A stretch of DNA of 61,735 nucleotides from Enterobacteriaceae bacterium RIT691 (GCA_009668205.1 WJYM01000013.1:52469-114203), one strand, 5' to 3'; shown: positions 1 to 9,663, counted from the first letter of the stretch. Program-made: numbers and translations. Notes: generated from the sequence alone by a model not told the origin.

Positions 1-501
1 AACGAAAAAGACACGGGCCTCCTATTTGCCGAAGTGCAGAACAAATTGTTCTTTGCGGTGACGGGCTTTACCGCTGCGGAACTCGTGGTGCAGCGTGCCG
101 ACGCGACGAAAGCCAATATGAATTTGCTGAGCTTTAAAGGCGAACGGGTTCGTAAAGCCGATGTGGTTATCGCCAAAAATTACCTCAATGAGGATGAGCT
201 GGACAGCCTCAACCGGCTGGCTTCCATGTTCTTCGAGTTTGCGGAATTCCGGGCAAAGAAAAAACAGCACCTTAAGCTCGCTGACTGGCGTCAGTTCATC
301 GACAAATTCATGGCGTTCAACGAACAGCCGCTACTGAACCATCGCGGTACCGTTAGCCGTGAGCAGATGAAATCACTGGTACACGAATGCTATGAGACGT
401 TTGATAAACAAAGAAAATCGTTTGATGCAAAGGAAAGGGATCGTATTGAGCTGGAACAGCTGGAGCAACTCGAAAAACGTTTGAACCTAAAAAAGGACTG
501 A
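1..501 (+). CDS. rhuM: RhuM-family protein, 3' part only
   Basis: The reading frame is open from base 1 without a start codon, so the gene begins upstream of the window; 166 C-terminal residues are visible. The segment resembles the C-terminal half of the RhuM (virulence protein) family: a VRKADVVIAKNYLNEDEL stretch, a helical FFEFAEFRAKKKQ region and a charged coiled C-terminus rich in E, Q, L and K. RhuM proteins have no established biochemical activity. The name comes from a Salmonella SPI-3 gene, but the family is common inside type I restriction-modification loci. The stop lies 4 bp before hsdR, indicating one operon with hsdR and presumably with hsdM and hsdS upstream. Family assignment is from recall of its motif pattern and is fairly secure; function is unknown. 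Confidence 0.8.
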   Translation, partial: NEKDTGLLFAEVQNKLFFAVTGFTAAELVVQRADATKANMNLLSFKGERVRKADVVIAKNYLNEDELDSLNRLASMFFEFAEFRAKKKQHLKLADWRQFIDKFMAFNEQPLLNHRGTVSREQMKSLVHECYETFDKQRKSFDAKERDRIELEQLEQLEKRLNLKKD

Positions 502-505
502 TCAC

Positions 506-3500
506 ATGAACCAGCTGCCCCCGAAATTTCAGGAAGCCTACAGCGCGAAGTATCCGGCTCTGGTTTTACTGAACCAGCTGGGCTGGTCTTATCTGACGCC
601 TGCTCAGGCGCTGATGGCCCGCAATGGTAAGGCCGACGACGTGGTGCTTCGCACCGAATTACGTCGACAGCTGATGAAACGCCGCTTTACCTTTGCGGGT
701 CAGGATTATCCGCTGTCAGAGAAGTCTATCGATACTCTGATCCACGAAATCTGCAGCCCGGCGCTGAACGAAGGGCTGAGCACGGCTAACGAAAAGCTGT
801 ATAACCATCTGCTGTACGGCATTTCTGTCACCGAATTTGTTGACGGGAAAAAGGTCAGCACCACCGTGGAGCTGATCGACTGGCAGGATGAAGCCAACAA
901 CAGTTTCTTGTTTACCGATGAGTTTACGGTTACCCGGGCCTCAGGTGTTGGTGTACGCCGCCCTGATATTGTTTGCTTTGTGAATGGTATCCCTCTGGCG
1001 GTGATTGAGGCAAAACGTCCCGATAACCACAGCAGCAAGGGGCCGACGATCGACGCTGGAATTTCACAAAGTTTGCGTAATCAGCAGGTGGATGAAATTC
1101 CGCGACTGTTTGCCTATAGCCAACTTTTGCTGTCCATTAACGGTATAGACGGACGTTATGGCACCTGCGGCACACCGCAAAAATTCTGGGCGGCCTGGCG
1201 GGAGGAAGATATATCCGATGCTGCCATGTATGCGCTAAAAAATAGCGTCCTGCCGCCTGAGCGCGTCGATGCACTGTTTGCTGAACGCGCCGCTGACGAT
1301 CTGATCTGGTACAAAACCTGGCGAGCCGGCGGTGAGCTGGCGGTTTCCGGGCAGGACAGGTTACTCATCAGCCTGCTTTCCCCCACTCGCCTTCTGGAGA
1401 TGACTCGCCTCTTTACCCTCTTCGATACGAAAGTCGGCAAAATTGTGGCTCGTTACCAGCAGGTTTTCGGTATTAAACGCCTGATTGAACGCATCAGCAC
1501 CAAACGACCGGATGGCGGGCGTGAGGGCGGCGTTATCTGGCATACCACCGGGTCAGGAAAATCGTTCACCATGGTGATGTTGAGCCGCGCCCTGTTAATG
1601 GTCGACGGATTAAAACAGTGTCGGATTGTGGTGGTGACAGACCGAACCGACCTGGAAACTCAGCTCAGCAATACTTTTGCCTCTGGTGGCGAACTGGCCG
1701 GAAAGAACGATCGCAAACTGGCAATGGCCACCACCGGCGTGCGGCTCGCGGAGCAAATTGGTAGCGGAACTGAGCGCATTATTTTCTCGCTGATCAACAA
1801 ATTTAATACCGCCACTCGCCTGCCTGAATGCGTGAATACCAGCGCCGATATCATTGTGTTGATCGATGAGGGGCACCGTAGCCAGGGCGGAGAAAACAAT
1901 ATCCGTATGCAGCAGGCGCTGCCGAATGCGGCCTATGTGGCGTTTACCGGTACTCCGCTGTTGAAGGATGACAAAACCACCAACAAATTTGGCCCCATTG
2001 TGCACGCCTATACCATGCAACGAGCGGTGGATGACGGCACGGTGACGCCTTTGTTGTATGAGGAACGCAAGCCCGATCTCGACACTAATGAACGTGCGGT
2101 AGACAAAGGTTTTGAGCGTATTACAACGGGATTGAGCTATGAGCAAATTGCCGACCTCAAGCGTAAATATGCCAAAAAAGGTCCGATTTATCGGGTTGAT
2201 GATCGTATACGCCTGATTGCGGAAGATATTGCGGAACATTTTTCACAGCACATCGAAGATAACCTCAAGGGGCAATTAGCCTGTGACAGCAAGGCTTCTG
2301 CCATCAAATACAAAAAATACCTTGATGAAGTTGGGTTATTTGAAACGGCAGTGGTCATGAGCCCGCCGGATACACGTGAGGGCAACACGGACACTGACGT
2401 TGAGTCGATGCCTGAGATTAGCCAGTGGTGGAAAAAAAATGTCGGCTCGCTGGATGAAACGAAATATACCCGTCAGTTAGTGGAACGTTTTGCCCATGAT
2501 GACAAACTGAAAATATTGATCGTGGTTGATAAGCTGCTGACCGGTTTTGATGAGCCGAAAAATACCGTTCTGTATATCGATAAACCCCTAAAAGGCCATA
2601 ACCTGATTCAGGCCATTGCCAGGGTGAACCGTCTGCATCCGGATAAAAAGTTTGGTTTGCTGATTGATTACCGCGGCGTGTTACCGGAGCTCGATACAAC
2701 TATTGCGCAGTATCAGGATCTGGCGTCACGCACCCAGGGCGGCTACGACATTAATGATATTACCGGGCTTTATCATGCGATGAGCAGTGAATATAAGCGT
2801 CTGCCGGTGTTGTATAAAGCCCTGTGGGACATCTTTAAAGACGTTAAGAACAAGCACGACCATGAGCAAATGCGTCAGGCGCTGGTACCCAAAATGGAAG
2901 AACGCGATGGCGAGCTGGTGGATATCAATCTGAAGACCAGAGATGACTTCTACCAGGCCCTGACCGAGTTCGCCAGCTGCCTGAAAGTTGCGCTGCAGTC
3001 TGCCACTTTCTTCGAAGATAAGCGCTTTACTGAAGATGACCGGCAGCATTACAAAATAACGCTGAAAGAGATGTCGAGCCTACGCCAGGTAGCGAAGCAG
3101 GATGCTGGTGAAACGGTTGACTACGATCAGTTTGCCGAAAGCGTCAAAAAGTTACTGGATAAGCATGTCGTGGGTGTTGAAGTCCGTGAGCCTGGCGGAG
3201 TGTATGAAGTGAATAAAATGGGCAAAGAGATGCCTCCTGAAGCCTGGTCTGATGATAAAACTCGTAATGAAACGGATATCATTAAAACGCGCGTAACCAA
3301 AATGATTGAGCAGGAATTGGGTGACGATCCGTACGCTCAGGAAGCCTTCTCCTGGTTGCTCAAAAAAGCGATAGAGGAAGCGGAAAGCCTGTTCGATCAT
3401 CCTTTGAAAGAATACTTACTGTTTAGCGAGTTTGAACAAAAGGTAAAAAGCCGAGCGTTAGACAGCATTCCGGATGTTTTTAACGGCAACCATCACGCTC

Positions 3501-3787
3501 AGGCTTATTACGGCGTGTTTAAGAAAACGTTGCCGCAGGTGTTTGATCTTGCCGATGAGCAAGTGCAGGAAAAATGGAGCAAATTAGCCTTCCGGTTAGA
3601 CGATATAGTGAATCAGTCGGTGGCAGAAAATTCCATTAATCCACAGAACATCGAAGCAGAGATCCGCAAGAAGCTGCTGCCATTGATGTTTATGGAGTGT
3701 AAGGGGATTGGCGGCGGTATGGTTCAGGCCAAAAATATTGTGGAGCAGGTGGTGCAAATTACGCGCGTAGGGTTAAGCGGCGTTTAA
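506..3787 (+). CDS. hsdR: Type I restriction enzyme, R (restriction/translocase) subunit
   Basis: This 1093-residue protein is the motor and nuclease subunit of a type I restriction-modification complex: it translocates unmodified DNA by ATP hydrolysis and cuts it. The N-terminal nuclease motif is visible as D154 ... E168-A-K170 (RPDI ... IEAK). A superfamily 2 helicase follows, with Walker A TTGSGKS at 347-353 and a DEGH motif at 454-457 (variant of DEAD/DEAH), then a second RecA-like lobe containing LLTGFDEP and QAIARVNR, and a helical C-terminus. Length is typical. ATG 506 follows the rhuM stop by 4 bp. The cognate hsdM and hsdS are not in the window, so specificity cannot be read. No frameshift is seen, so the subunit is probably functional. 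Confidence 0.95.
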   Translation: MNQLPPKFQEAYSAKYPALVLLNQLGWSYLTPAQALMARNGKADDVVLRTELRRQLMKRRFTFAGQDYPLSEKSIDTLIHEICSPALNEGLSTANEKLYNHLLYGISVTEFVDGKKVSTTVELIDWQDEANNSFLFTDEFTVTRASGVGVRRPDIVCFVNGIPLAVIEAKRPDNHSSKGPTIDAGISQSLRNQQVDEIPRLFAYSQLLLSINGIDGRYGTCGTPQKFWAAWREEDISDAAMYALKNSVLPPERVDALFAERAADDLIWYKTWRAGGELAVSGQDRLLISLLSPTRLLEMTRLFTLFDTKVGKIVARYQQVFGIKRLIERISTKRPDGGREGGVIWHTTGSGKSFTMVMLSRALLMVDGLKQCRIVVVTDRTDLETQLSNTFASGGELAGKNDRKLAMATTGVRLAEQIGSGTERIIFSLINKFNTATRLPECVNTSADIIVLIDEGHRSQGGENNIRMQQALPNAAYVAFTGTPLLKDDKTTNKFGPIVHAYTMQRAVDDGTVTPLLYEERKPDLDTNERAVDKGFERITTGLSYEQIADLKRKYAKKGPIYRVDDRIRLIAEDIAEHFSQHIEDNLKGQLACDSKASAIKYKKYLDEVGLFETAVVMSPPDTREGNTDTDVESMPEISQWWKKNVGSLDETKYTRQLVERFAHDDKLKILIVVDKLLTGFDEPKNTVLYIDKPLKGHNLIQAIARVNRLHPDKKFGLLIDYRGVLPELDTTIAQYQDLASRTQGGYDINDITGLYHAMSSEYKRLPVLYKALWDIFKDVKNKHDHEQMRQALVPKMEERDGELVDINLKTRDDFYQALTEFASCLKVALQSATFFEDKRFTEDDRQHYKITLKEMSSLRQVAKQDAGETVDYDQFAESVKKLLDKHVVGVEVREPGGVYEVNKMGKEMPPEAWSDDKTRNETDIIKTRVTKMIEQELGDDPYAQEAFSWLLKKAIEEAESLFDHPLKEYLLFSEFEQKVKSRALDSIPDVFNGNHHAQAYYGVFKKTLPQVFDLADEQVQEKWSKLAFRLDDIVNQSVAENSINPQNIEAEIRKKLLPLMFMECKGIGGGMVQAKNIVEQVVQITRVGLSGV

Positions 3788-3796
3788 GGAGGAAAG

Positions 3797-4603
3797 ATGA
3801 GTGTCAGAATTCCTCGTACGGTGGTTCAGGCTAAACGCCTGAACCATTTTTTCTGGTATGGCGATGAGCCTATCTGTTTTGAGCGTGTGGGGCGGCAAAG
3901 CCAGACGTCACGCGTGCTGATAAAAGTCCATCCTGATTGCCGTATTCAGGTGGCTGCTCCGTACTCTGCCAGTGATGAAGAGGTGATGCGGGCGGTCAAG
4001 CAACGTGCCCGCTGGATTTGGTTGCAGCTGCGTGAATTTCGCCAGCAACTGGAGCACATCACTCCTCGTCGCTTTATCAGCGGCGAAAGCCATTATTACC
4101 TGGGCAAGCAGCATATGCTCAAGATTCTGGAAAGCAGCGATGAGATTCCGCGCGTAAAGCTCCTGCGCGGTAGGCTGGAGATTGTTGTTCGCCAACGTGA
4201 CCCGGAAGTCGTCAGTCAGATGCTGGATAAGTGGTACAGGCAGAGGGCAAAAGAGGTTTTTACTCGCAGGCTCAATGTTATGATCGATCAGGCTTTATGG
4301 GTTGAGACGTTGCCATCGTTACGCCTTCTGGCAATGAAGACGCAATGGGGAAGCTGCTCGCCAGCGGGGAGGATTACCCTGAATCCATACCTTGTTAAGG
4401 CTCCTGTAGAATGCATTGATTACGTCATCCTGCACGAGCTTTGCCACATTGCGGAACATAATCACAGTGAACGTTTTTATCGTCTGATGAATCAAGTGAT
4501 GCCGGGTTGGGAGAAGGTAAAAACCCGACTGGATAATATGGCCAGTAAAATATTGTCCTCTGCCGCCTTCGCAGCAGAGGACCGTGAAAGTTACTCCAGA
4601 TAA
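3797..4603 (+). CDS. YgjP/SprT-like zinc metallopeptidase (DUF45, M48 type) of a restriction locus
   Basis: The 268-residue protein carries the zinc-protease motif HELCH at 213-217, with a further His in EHNHS near 221-223, preceded by the family signature KTQWGSCS at 181-188. This layout matches the YgjP-like metallopeptidase (DUF45/WLM-related) family. No signal peptide or membrane span is seen, so it should be cytoplasmic. The start has a strong ribosome site (AAGGAGG) placed just after the hsdR stop, so it is co-transcribed with hsdR. DUF45 proteins often sit next to hsdR, but their substrate is unknown. A role in turnover or control of the restriction complex is only an inference. The 3' end overlaps the 3' end of rhaM by 13 bp in tail-to-tail orientation, an unusually tight junction between accessory and core DNA. 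Confidence 0.9.
   Translation: MSVRIPRTVVQAKRLNHFFWYGDEPICFERVGRQSQTSRVLIKVHPDCRIQVAAPYSASDEEVMRAVKQRARWIWLQLREFRQQLEHITPRRFISGESHYYLGKQHMLKILESSDEIPRVKLLRGRLEIVVRQRDPEVVSQMLDKWYRQRAKEVFTRRLNVMIDQALWVETLPSLRLLAMKTQWGSCSPAGRITLNPYLVKAPVECIDYVILHELCHIAEHNHSERFYRLMNQVMPGWEKVKTRLDNMASKILSSAAFAAEDRESYSR
4555..4582. terminator. Inverted repeat inside the metallopeptidase 3' end, possible rha operon terminator
   Basis: GTCCTCTGC (4555-4563) pairs with GCAGAGGAC (4574-4582), giving a perfect 9-bp stem with a 10-base loop. Read on the minus strand it lies just after the rhaM stop and is followed by a T-rich run (AATATTTTAC), so it could end the rha operon even though it is coding sequence for the opposing gene. 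On the + strand no T tract follows. Structural inference only. Confidence 0.5.
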
Positions 4604-4905
4604 AACACTTCTTTCAGTTCGCTACTTACCGGGCTGTTATCCGGATTGGACGGCATCACTTCCCCCATGTATTTCCACCAGCGTTGGCAGACATCGGTGC
4701 TGGCGACAGCATTCCAGCGCTCTTCCGATTCAATCTCTACCGTGGCGAACAGCAGGTTCCGCGCTTTATCCAGATAGATGGCGTAATGGTGCGCGCCGTG
4801 GTCTTTAAGCACCGATTCCAGCTCCGGCCAGATTGGGTTATGGCGGCGCTCATATTCGTCGTGCGTGTGCGGATGCACCTGCATAACAAACGCTTTGCGG
4901 ATCAT
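4591..4905 (-). CDS. rhaM: L-rhamnose mutarotase
   Basis: A 104-residue protein of the same length and type as E. coli RhaM (YiiL). It interconverts the alpha and beta anomers of L-rhamnose in the cytoplasm, supplying the form used by the isomerase. The family features [12 protein letters not shown] near the start, the His-rich HNPIWPELE segment and the WWKYM motif with conserved Trp residues are present. It is the last gene of the rha operon; its ATG overlaps the TGA of the upstream dehydrogenase (4902-4905), indicating translational coupling. Downstream it meets the metallopeptidase gene tail to tail. Assignment is confident. Confidence 0.95.
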   Translation of the reverse strand: MIRKAFVMQVHPHTHDEYERRHNPIWPELESVLKDHGAHHYAIYLDKARNLLFATVEIESEERWNAVASTDVCQRWWKYMGEVMPSNPDNSPVSSELKEVFYLE

Positions 4906-6050
4906 AAAGCCTCCAGGTAGAGTTCGCGCACTTCGTCGCGGCTGGCGGTGCGTGGGTTACATGGCGCGCAAGGATCGGCGAGGGCTTTGTCCAGCCAGCC
5001 TTCGATATCCGCTTTGGTCACGCCGAGCTGGCTAAAGCCAGAAGGAATCCCGACCTGGGTGCTCAAATCCCGGATAGCCTGAATGGCAGACATGCTCGCC
5101 GCTTCATCGCTCATCCCGCGAGTATCCACGCCCATGGCCTGTGCCACACGGGCAAAACGGGCGACGGCATTCGGACGGTTAAAGTTTTCGATGATCGGCA
5201 GCAGGATGGCGTTGCACACGCCGTGCGGCAGGTTGTGCGTGGCACCGGGCTGATGCGCTAGCGCATGAACCAGTCCTAACCCAGCGCTGTTGAAGGCCAT
5301 ACCTGCAAGATACTGACCAAAAGCCATTTGCTCACGGGCTTCCAGATTGTGGCCATTCTCCACGGCTTTCGGCAGCCAGAGGCTGATCAGACGGATGGCT
5401 TCCAGCGCGTTGGCATCGGTCAGAGGGTGCGCACCCACGGATACGTAGGCTTCGATGGCATGCGTTAACGCATCCATCCCTGTTGCCGCGGTCACCGAGG
5501 CAGGGATATCGAGCATCACGCTGGCATCGTCCACGGCAATATCCGGGATAATGTTTGAGTCGATAATCACTTCTTTGACCTGGCGCTCGCTGTCAATGAT
5601 GACCGCGTTACTGGTCATTTCCGCTGCGGTGCCCGCGGTGGTGTTGATCGCCACCAGCGGTACGCCCGGATTTTTCACTTTGCCGACGCCGGAATAGTTT
5701 GTTGAGGGGCCAGGGTTGGCGGTGAGAATTTTCACGGCCTTCGCGGTGTCTATCGGGCTGCCGCCGCCGAAGGCGATGATGTAATCGCACTCGGCATCGC
5801 GATAGGCCTGATAACCCTGCTGCACTAAGGCTTCCGTGGGATTAGGAAAGACTTCATCAAAAAGGTGATATGACATCTGGTGCTGGTCCAGCGCGGTAAA
5901 CAGGCTATCGAGAAGCCCCATTTTGACCAGTTGGCCGTCAGTCACGATCAGGGCCTTACCCCATTGCTTGCCTGAAACCAGTTTGACCATATCGCTGATA
6001 GCCCCTGCGCCGTGCAGGCTAATTTTTGGAAGTGCCAACATAAAGCTCAT
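4902..6050 (-). CDS. fucO: Iron-containing alcohol dehydrogenase, probable lactaldehyde reductase
   Basis: A 382-residue group III (iron-dependent) alcohol dehydrogenase. It has the nucleotide-binding [10 protein letters not shown], the [11 protein letters not shown] segment and the metal-ligand region [10 protein letters not shown] ... [18 protein letters not shown]. Overall sequence is nearer to the YiaY/FucO branch than to true E. coli FucO. Position inside the rhamnose operon, next to rhaM, argues that it reduces the L-lactaldehyde released by RhaD to 1,2-propanediol with NADH under anaerobic conditions. The start at 6050 is chosen because GGAGAATACGT precedes the ATG and gives the usual family length; a longer in-frame reading runs into REP sequence. 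Substrate is inferred from context, so the symbol marks the role, not proven orthology. Confidence 0.8.
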   Translation of the reverse strand: MSFMLALPKISLHGAGAISDMVKLVSGKQWGKALIVTDGQLVKMGLLDSLFTALDQHQMSYHLFDEVFPNPTEALVQQGYQAYRDAECDYIIAFGGGSPIDTAKAVKILTANPGPSTNYSGVGKVKNPGVPLVAINTTAGTAAEMTSNAVIIDSERQVKEVIIDSNIIPDIAVDDASVMLDIPASVTAATGMDALTHAIEAYVSVGAHPLTDANALEAIRLISLWLPKAVENGHNLEAREQMAFGQYLAGMAFNSAGLGLVHALAHQPGATHNLPHGVCNAILLPIIENFNRPNAVARFARVAQAMGVDTRGMSDEAASMSAIQAIRDLSTQVGIPSGFSQLGVTKADIEGWLDKALADPCAPCNPRTASRDEVRELYLEAL

Positions 6051-6082
6051 ACGTATTCTCCTTAACATTGTTGATTTTTCCT

Positions 6083-6149
6083 GCCCGGCGGCGCTGCGCT
6101 TGCCTGGCCTACAACCTCGTAGGCCGGGTAAACGCGGGGCCACCCGGCA
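6083..6149. repeat. REP/BIME palindrome pair in the rha operon
   Basis: Two inverted copies of a REP-type unit (GCCCGGCGGCGCTGCGCTTG ... and its counterpart TAGGCCGGGTAAACGC) fill the gap between rhaQ and the dehydrogenase gene. Such units fold in mRNA and commonly protect upstream transcript from 3' decay. Here the unit lies inside an operon and separates the importer genes from fucO-rhaM. Confidence 0.85.
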
Positions 6150-7154
6150 TTAGATCCGTCTTCGTTGCATGATCCGGCGAGTGATAATCGGCAGTGAAAT
6201 CACCACGATCAGCATGGCGCCAATGATTATCGACATCACGATACCCGGGACGTTGAGCAGACTCAGTCCGAAGGTGACCAGCCCCATCAGAAACGCGGCG
6301 ATAATCACGCCGGTCATGCTGCCGGAGCCGCCGAGAATATTGACGCCGCCGAGCACCGCCATCGTCACCACCGAGAGCTCCCATCCCAGCGCAATCGTTG
6401 GGCGCGTGCTGCCCAGGCGTGAGGTCAATAGCACGGCGGCAAGGCCTGCCATCAACCCTACCAGCACGAATAAAATCAAATTGTGACGTTTGACGTTAAT
6501 ACCGGAATACCAGGCGCCGGTCGGGTTGTTGCCGATGGCAAAGGTGCGGCGACCAAAGTTGGTTTTGTGCAGCAGAAAAGTGAAGGCCCCCGCCAGCACA
6601 ATGAACAGTGCAAATTCAAACGACAGTGCCTGCCAGACGTAGCCCTGGCCGAACCAGGCGAAACTCGCCGGATACTGATTCAGCGCCTGATCGCCGAGCA
6701 GTATGTAAGAGATGCCGCGGAACAGACTCATGGTGCCGATGGTTATCACAATCGATGACAGGTTAAGCCGTGTCACCAACAGCCCGTTGAGTAACCCACA
6801 GAGCACGCCTACGCCAAGACCCACGAGCACCAGAACGGGGGTATCCATACCCGCTGCGGCGCAAAAGCCCATCGCGGTAGAGCTCAGGGCGATAATCGCC
6901 GCGACCGACAGGTCAATCTCACGGGCAATAATCAGCATTGCCATCGGCAACACGATGATCGCTTTTTCGGTGAAGTTGAACGTGGCATCCGACAGGTTCC
7001 AGATGTTGAGGAAGTAGGGTGAAGCAAAAGCATTCACCACAAACACCGCCAGCGTGACGGCCAGTAGAAAGCCTTCCCAACAGGCCAGCCGTCGGAAGAT
7101 AGAGGGTTTGGGCGATGTCTGTTGCACGGCTTCAGACGTCAGCATTTTGTTCAT
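6150..7154 (-). CDS. rhaQ: Rhamnose ABC importer, permease 2
   Basis: A 334-residue inner-membrane permease of the ribose/AI-2 (BPD_transp_2) family, with about eight to ten hydrophobic spans and the family motifs REIDLSVAAIIALSS and GGVNILGGSGSMTG. It would form a heterodimeric channel with the RhaP permease encoded just upstream, whose stop overlaps this ATG by 4 bp. The layout binding protein - ATPase - permease - permease, embedded between rhaD and rhaM, matches the rhaSTPQ rhamnose importer described in Rhizobium. Some resemblance to LsrC/LsrD is expected, since all belong to one family, but the neighbours support rhamnose. Confidence 0.9.
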   Translation of the reverse strand: MNKMLTSEAVQQTSPKPSIFRRLACWEGFLLAVTLAVFVVNAFASPYFLNIWNLSDATFNFTEKAIIVLPMAMLIIAREIDLSVAAIIALSSTAMGFCAAAGMDTPVLVLVGLGVGVLCGLLNGLLVTRLNLSSIVITIGTMSLFRGISYILLGDQALNQYPASFAWFGQGYVWQALSFEFALFIVLAGAFTFLLHKTNFGRRTFAIGNNPTGAWYSGINVKRHNLILFVLVGLMAGLAAVLLTSRLGSTRPTIALGWELSVVTMAVLGGVNILGGSGSMTGVIIAAFLMGLVTFGLSLLNVPGIVMSIIIGAMLIVVISLPIITRRIMQRRRI

Positions 7155-8155
7155 GGGCTCACCGCCTGTTTCTGTCGGGCCAGCGTCGCATCACGCAGGA
7201 TGAGACGACCTTTACGCTTGTTACTGCGCTCGTTGAGCACCACCGCAATCACAATCACCGCACCGGAGATAGCCATCTGCCAGAACGGGGAAATGCCGAT
7301 CACCGGCAATGCGTTGTTGATAACGCCAAGGAAAAGCGCGCCAAACAAACAGCCCAGTACGCGCCCGGTGCCCCCCATGGTGCTGATGCCGCCGATGACG
7401 CAGGCCGCCACCACCTGCAGCTCAAAGCCATTCGCCACGTCGACATAGGCGACCGCAAAGCGAGAAATCCACAGATAGCCGCAAAAGCCCGCCAGAGCAC
7501 CGGAAAGACAGAAGCTGATGAACTGCATTTTTCCGGCGTTGATCCCGGTGTAGTACGCGGCGGTGGCGTTACCGCCAGCGGTGTAGAGCGAGCGCCCCGT
7601 GCGGCTGTAGCGCAGGAAATAGCCCACCACCAACAGGGCGGCGATGGCAAACCAGCTCAGGACCGGAACGCCCAATACCAGAGCGCGGGGCAGGCCGAGA
7701 AACGCCGGACTCATCTGGTTGGCGTTGACCCAGCCGCCGTCGGAGAGCAGAAAAATGATGCCGCGGTAAATGCTCATGGTGCCGAGCGTGACCACAATGG
7801 CCGGGATTCCCAGCTTCCAGACCAGCAGGCCGTTAATGATGCCCATCAGCAGCCCGAGCAGCGTCGCCAGGACCAGCAGGACGAACACCGGCAGATCCGG
7901 GTGGTGGAAGTTAATCAGCGCGACGATCATCCCGCTGAGCGCCAGGTTAGCCGCCATCGACAGATCGATGCCTTTGGTCAGCAGCACCATCATCTGGCCA
8001 AGCGCGAGGATGATCAGAATCGAGGTGTCGTTAAACATCTCCACCAAATTACCCGGTGCAATAAACGACGGTGTGCGGCTGCCAATGGCCAGCACCAGCA
8101 GCACAATCACCGCCGCGAGCAGGGCTTCGCGATTTTTTAGCAGTTGCTGCATCAT
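7151..8155 (-). CDS. rhaP: Rhamnose ABC importer, permease 1
   Basis: A 334-residue multi-span permease of the ribose/AI-2 importer family, with the motif KGIDLSMAANLALSGM and the late GGISTMGGTGRVLG loop. It pairs with RhaQ; the two are homologous but clearly different. ATG 8155 overlaps the stop of the ATPase gene (8152-8154), and its own stop overlaps rhaQ, so the three are translationally coupled. It should sit in the inner membrane and pass L-rhamnose from the periplasmic binding protein to the cytoplasm. Confidence 0.9.
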   Translation of the reverse strand: MMQQLLKNREALLAAVIVLLVLAIGSRTPSFIAPGNLVEMFNDTSILIILALGQMMVLLTKGIDLSMAANLALSGMIVALINFHHPDLPVFVLLVLATLLGLLMGIINGLLVWKLGIPAIVVTLGTMSIYRGIIFLLSDGGWVNANQMSPAFLGLPRALVLGVPVLSWFAIAALLVVGYFLRYSRTGRSLYTAGGNATAAYYTGINAGKMQFISFCLSGALAGFCGYLWISRFAVAYVDVANGFELQVVAACVIGGISTMGGTGRVLGCLFGALFLGVINNALPVIGISPFWQMAISGAVIVIAVVLNERSNKRKGRLILRDATLARQKQAVSP

Positions 8156-9663
8156 GCGGCTTCCCTCCCGGCGCCGCTGGCGGCACTGACGATCACTTCT
8201 GCCGTCGCTTCACCCGCGCGATATTCCGCCACCATCAGCCCTTCGTGCATCACGATGATACGATCCGCCATGCCCATCACTTCCGGCAGTTCAGACGACA
8301 CCATGATCACCGCCAGCCCTTGCGACACCAGCTCTGACATAAAACGGTGCACGGCGGCTTTAGAGCCGATATCGATGCCTTTGGTGGGTTCATCGAGGAT
8401 GATCACCTCCGGATGCGTGGCAAGCCATTTGCCGATCACCACTTTCTGCTGATTCCCCCCGGAAAGTGTCTCGACAGGCTGACGCCAGCTGAAGGCTTTG
8501 ACCTGTAGCCGTTTGGCGTAATCGTCCGCCAACTGCCATTCGCGATCGTCATGCAAAATGCCATTCGGGTTCAGCTTGCCCAGCTGCGGCAGGCTGATGT
8601 TCTGGGCGATGGGCAGGGCGATAATGGCTCCCTGTTTTTGCCGTTCTTCGGGTACACAGACGATGCCCGCGTGAATGGCATCGGCAGGTTGGTGGAACTG
8701 CATCGACTGCCCGTTGAGGACGATGTCACCCGCAGAAGGGCGCGTCACGCCGGACAACGCCTGCATCAATTCCGTGCGTCCGGCGCCCACCAGGCCATAG
8801 AACCCAAGGATTTCACCTTTGCGCAGGCTGAAATTGATATGAGCAAACTCCGTGGGATGGCAGAGGTTTTTCACCTCCAGCACCGTTTCTCCCGGTTCGC
8901 AGGTCACTTTTGGGAAAGTCTGGGTGATAGCGCGGCCGACCATCATCGCCACCATTTTTTCTTCGGTGATGTCGTGGATATCACCGGCACCGACAAAGGC
9001 ACCGTCGCGTAAAATGGTGTAGTGATCGGCCAGTTCGAAGATTTCATCGAACTTGTGGGAGATAAACAGGATCGCTTTGCCGTCCTGCTTCAGGCGTTCA
9101 ACAATCTGATAAAACTCCAGAATTTCATGCTGAGAAAGCGCTGCGGTGGGTTCATCCAGAATCACGACCTGTGCGTCGAAAGAGAGTGCACGGGCAATCG
9201 CCACCATATGACGCTGGGCAATGCTCAGGGTTTTCAGCGTCGCACGCGGATCGATTTGCACCTCAAGGCGGGCCAGTAGCGCCTGCGCCCGGCGGTGCAT
9301 TTCCGGCCAGTCGAGTTTTTTAAGCCAACCTTTGTAGAGGTACTGGCCAACAAAAATGTTTTCCGTGACCGACAGTTCGTCGAACAGCACGGTTTCCTGA
9401 TGAATAGCGGTGATCCCGACTTTATGCGCTGATTCCGGCGTCGGCAGCTGAATGGGGATCGCCTTGTAAAGAATATCGCCGCCATCGGGCTGATAAATGC
9501 CGGTCATCACTTTCACCAGCGTCGATTTTCCGGCACCGTTTTCGCCAATCAGCGCGGTAACTTTGCCGGGCCACAGGCTGAGCTGCACGTTCTCCAGCGC
9601 GCGAACGCCTGGAAAGAACTTGCTGACGCCCGTGAGCTGAAGCAGTGGGGTGGAGTCAGTCAT
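8152..9663 (-). CDS. rhaT: Rhamnose ABC importer, ATP-binding protein (not the RhaT symporter)
   Basis: A 503-residue protein with two tandem ABC cassettes, as in RbsA, MglA and LsrA. The first has Walker A GENGAGKS at 40-47 and LDEPTAAL. The second has a degenerate Walker A (GLVGAGRTE), a good signature LSGGNQQK and LDEPTKGID. Degeneracy of one site is normal in this family. It powers the RhaP-RhaQ channel. The Rhizobium name rhaT is used here; it is unrelated to the proton symporter also called RhaT and present at 16564-17598. A palindromic repeat separates it from the upstream binding-protein gene. Confidence 0.9.
   Translation of the reverse strand: MTDSTPLLQLTGVSKFFPGVRALENVQLSLWPGKVTALIGENGAGKSTLVKVMTGIYQPDGGDILYKAIPIQLPTPESAHKVGITAIHQETVLFDELSVTENIFVGQYLYKGWLKKLDWPEMHRRAQALLARLEVQIDPRATLKTLSIAQRHMVAIARALSFDAQVVILDEPTAALSQHEILEFYQIVERLKQDGKAILFISHKFDEIFELADHYTILRDGAFVGAGDIHDITEEKMVAMMVGRAITQTFPKVTCEPGETVLEVKNLCHPTEFAHINFSLRKGEILGFYGLVGAGRTELMQALSGVTRPSAGDIVLNGQSMQFHQPADAIHAGIVCVPEERQKQGAIIALPIAQNISLPQLGKLNPNGILHDDREWQLADDYAKRLQVKAFSWRQPVETLSGGNQQKVVIGKWLATHPEVIILDEPTKGIDIGSKAAVHRFMSELVSQGLAVIMVSSELPEVMGMADRIIVMHEGLMVAEYRAGEATAEVIVSAASGAGREAA

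Noticed and set aside
7115-8140. A 341-codon open frame antisense to rhaP
   Set aside because: His/Gln/Asp-rich shadow of a membrane protein gene; no family resemblance.
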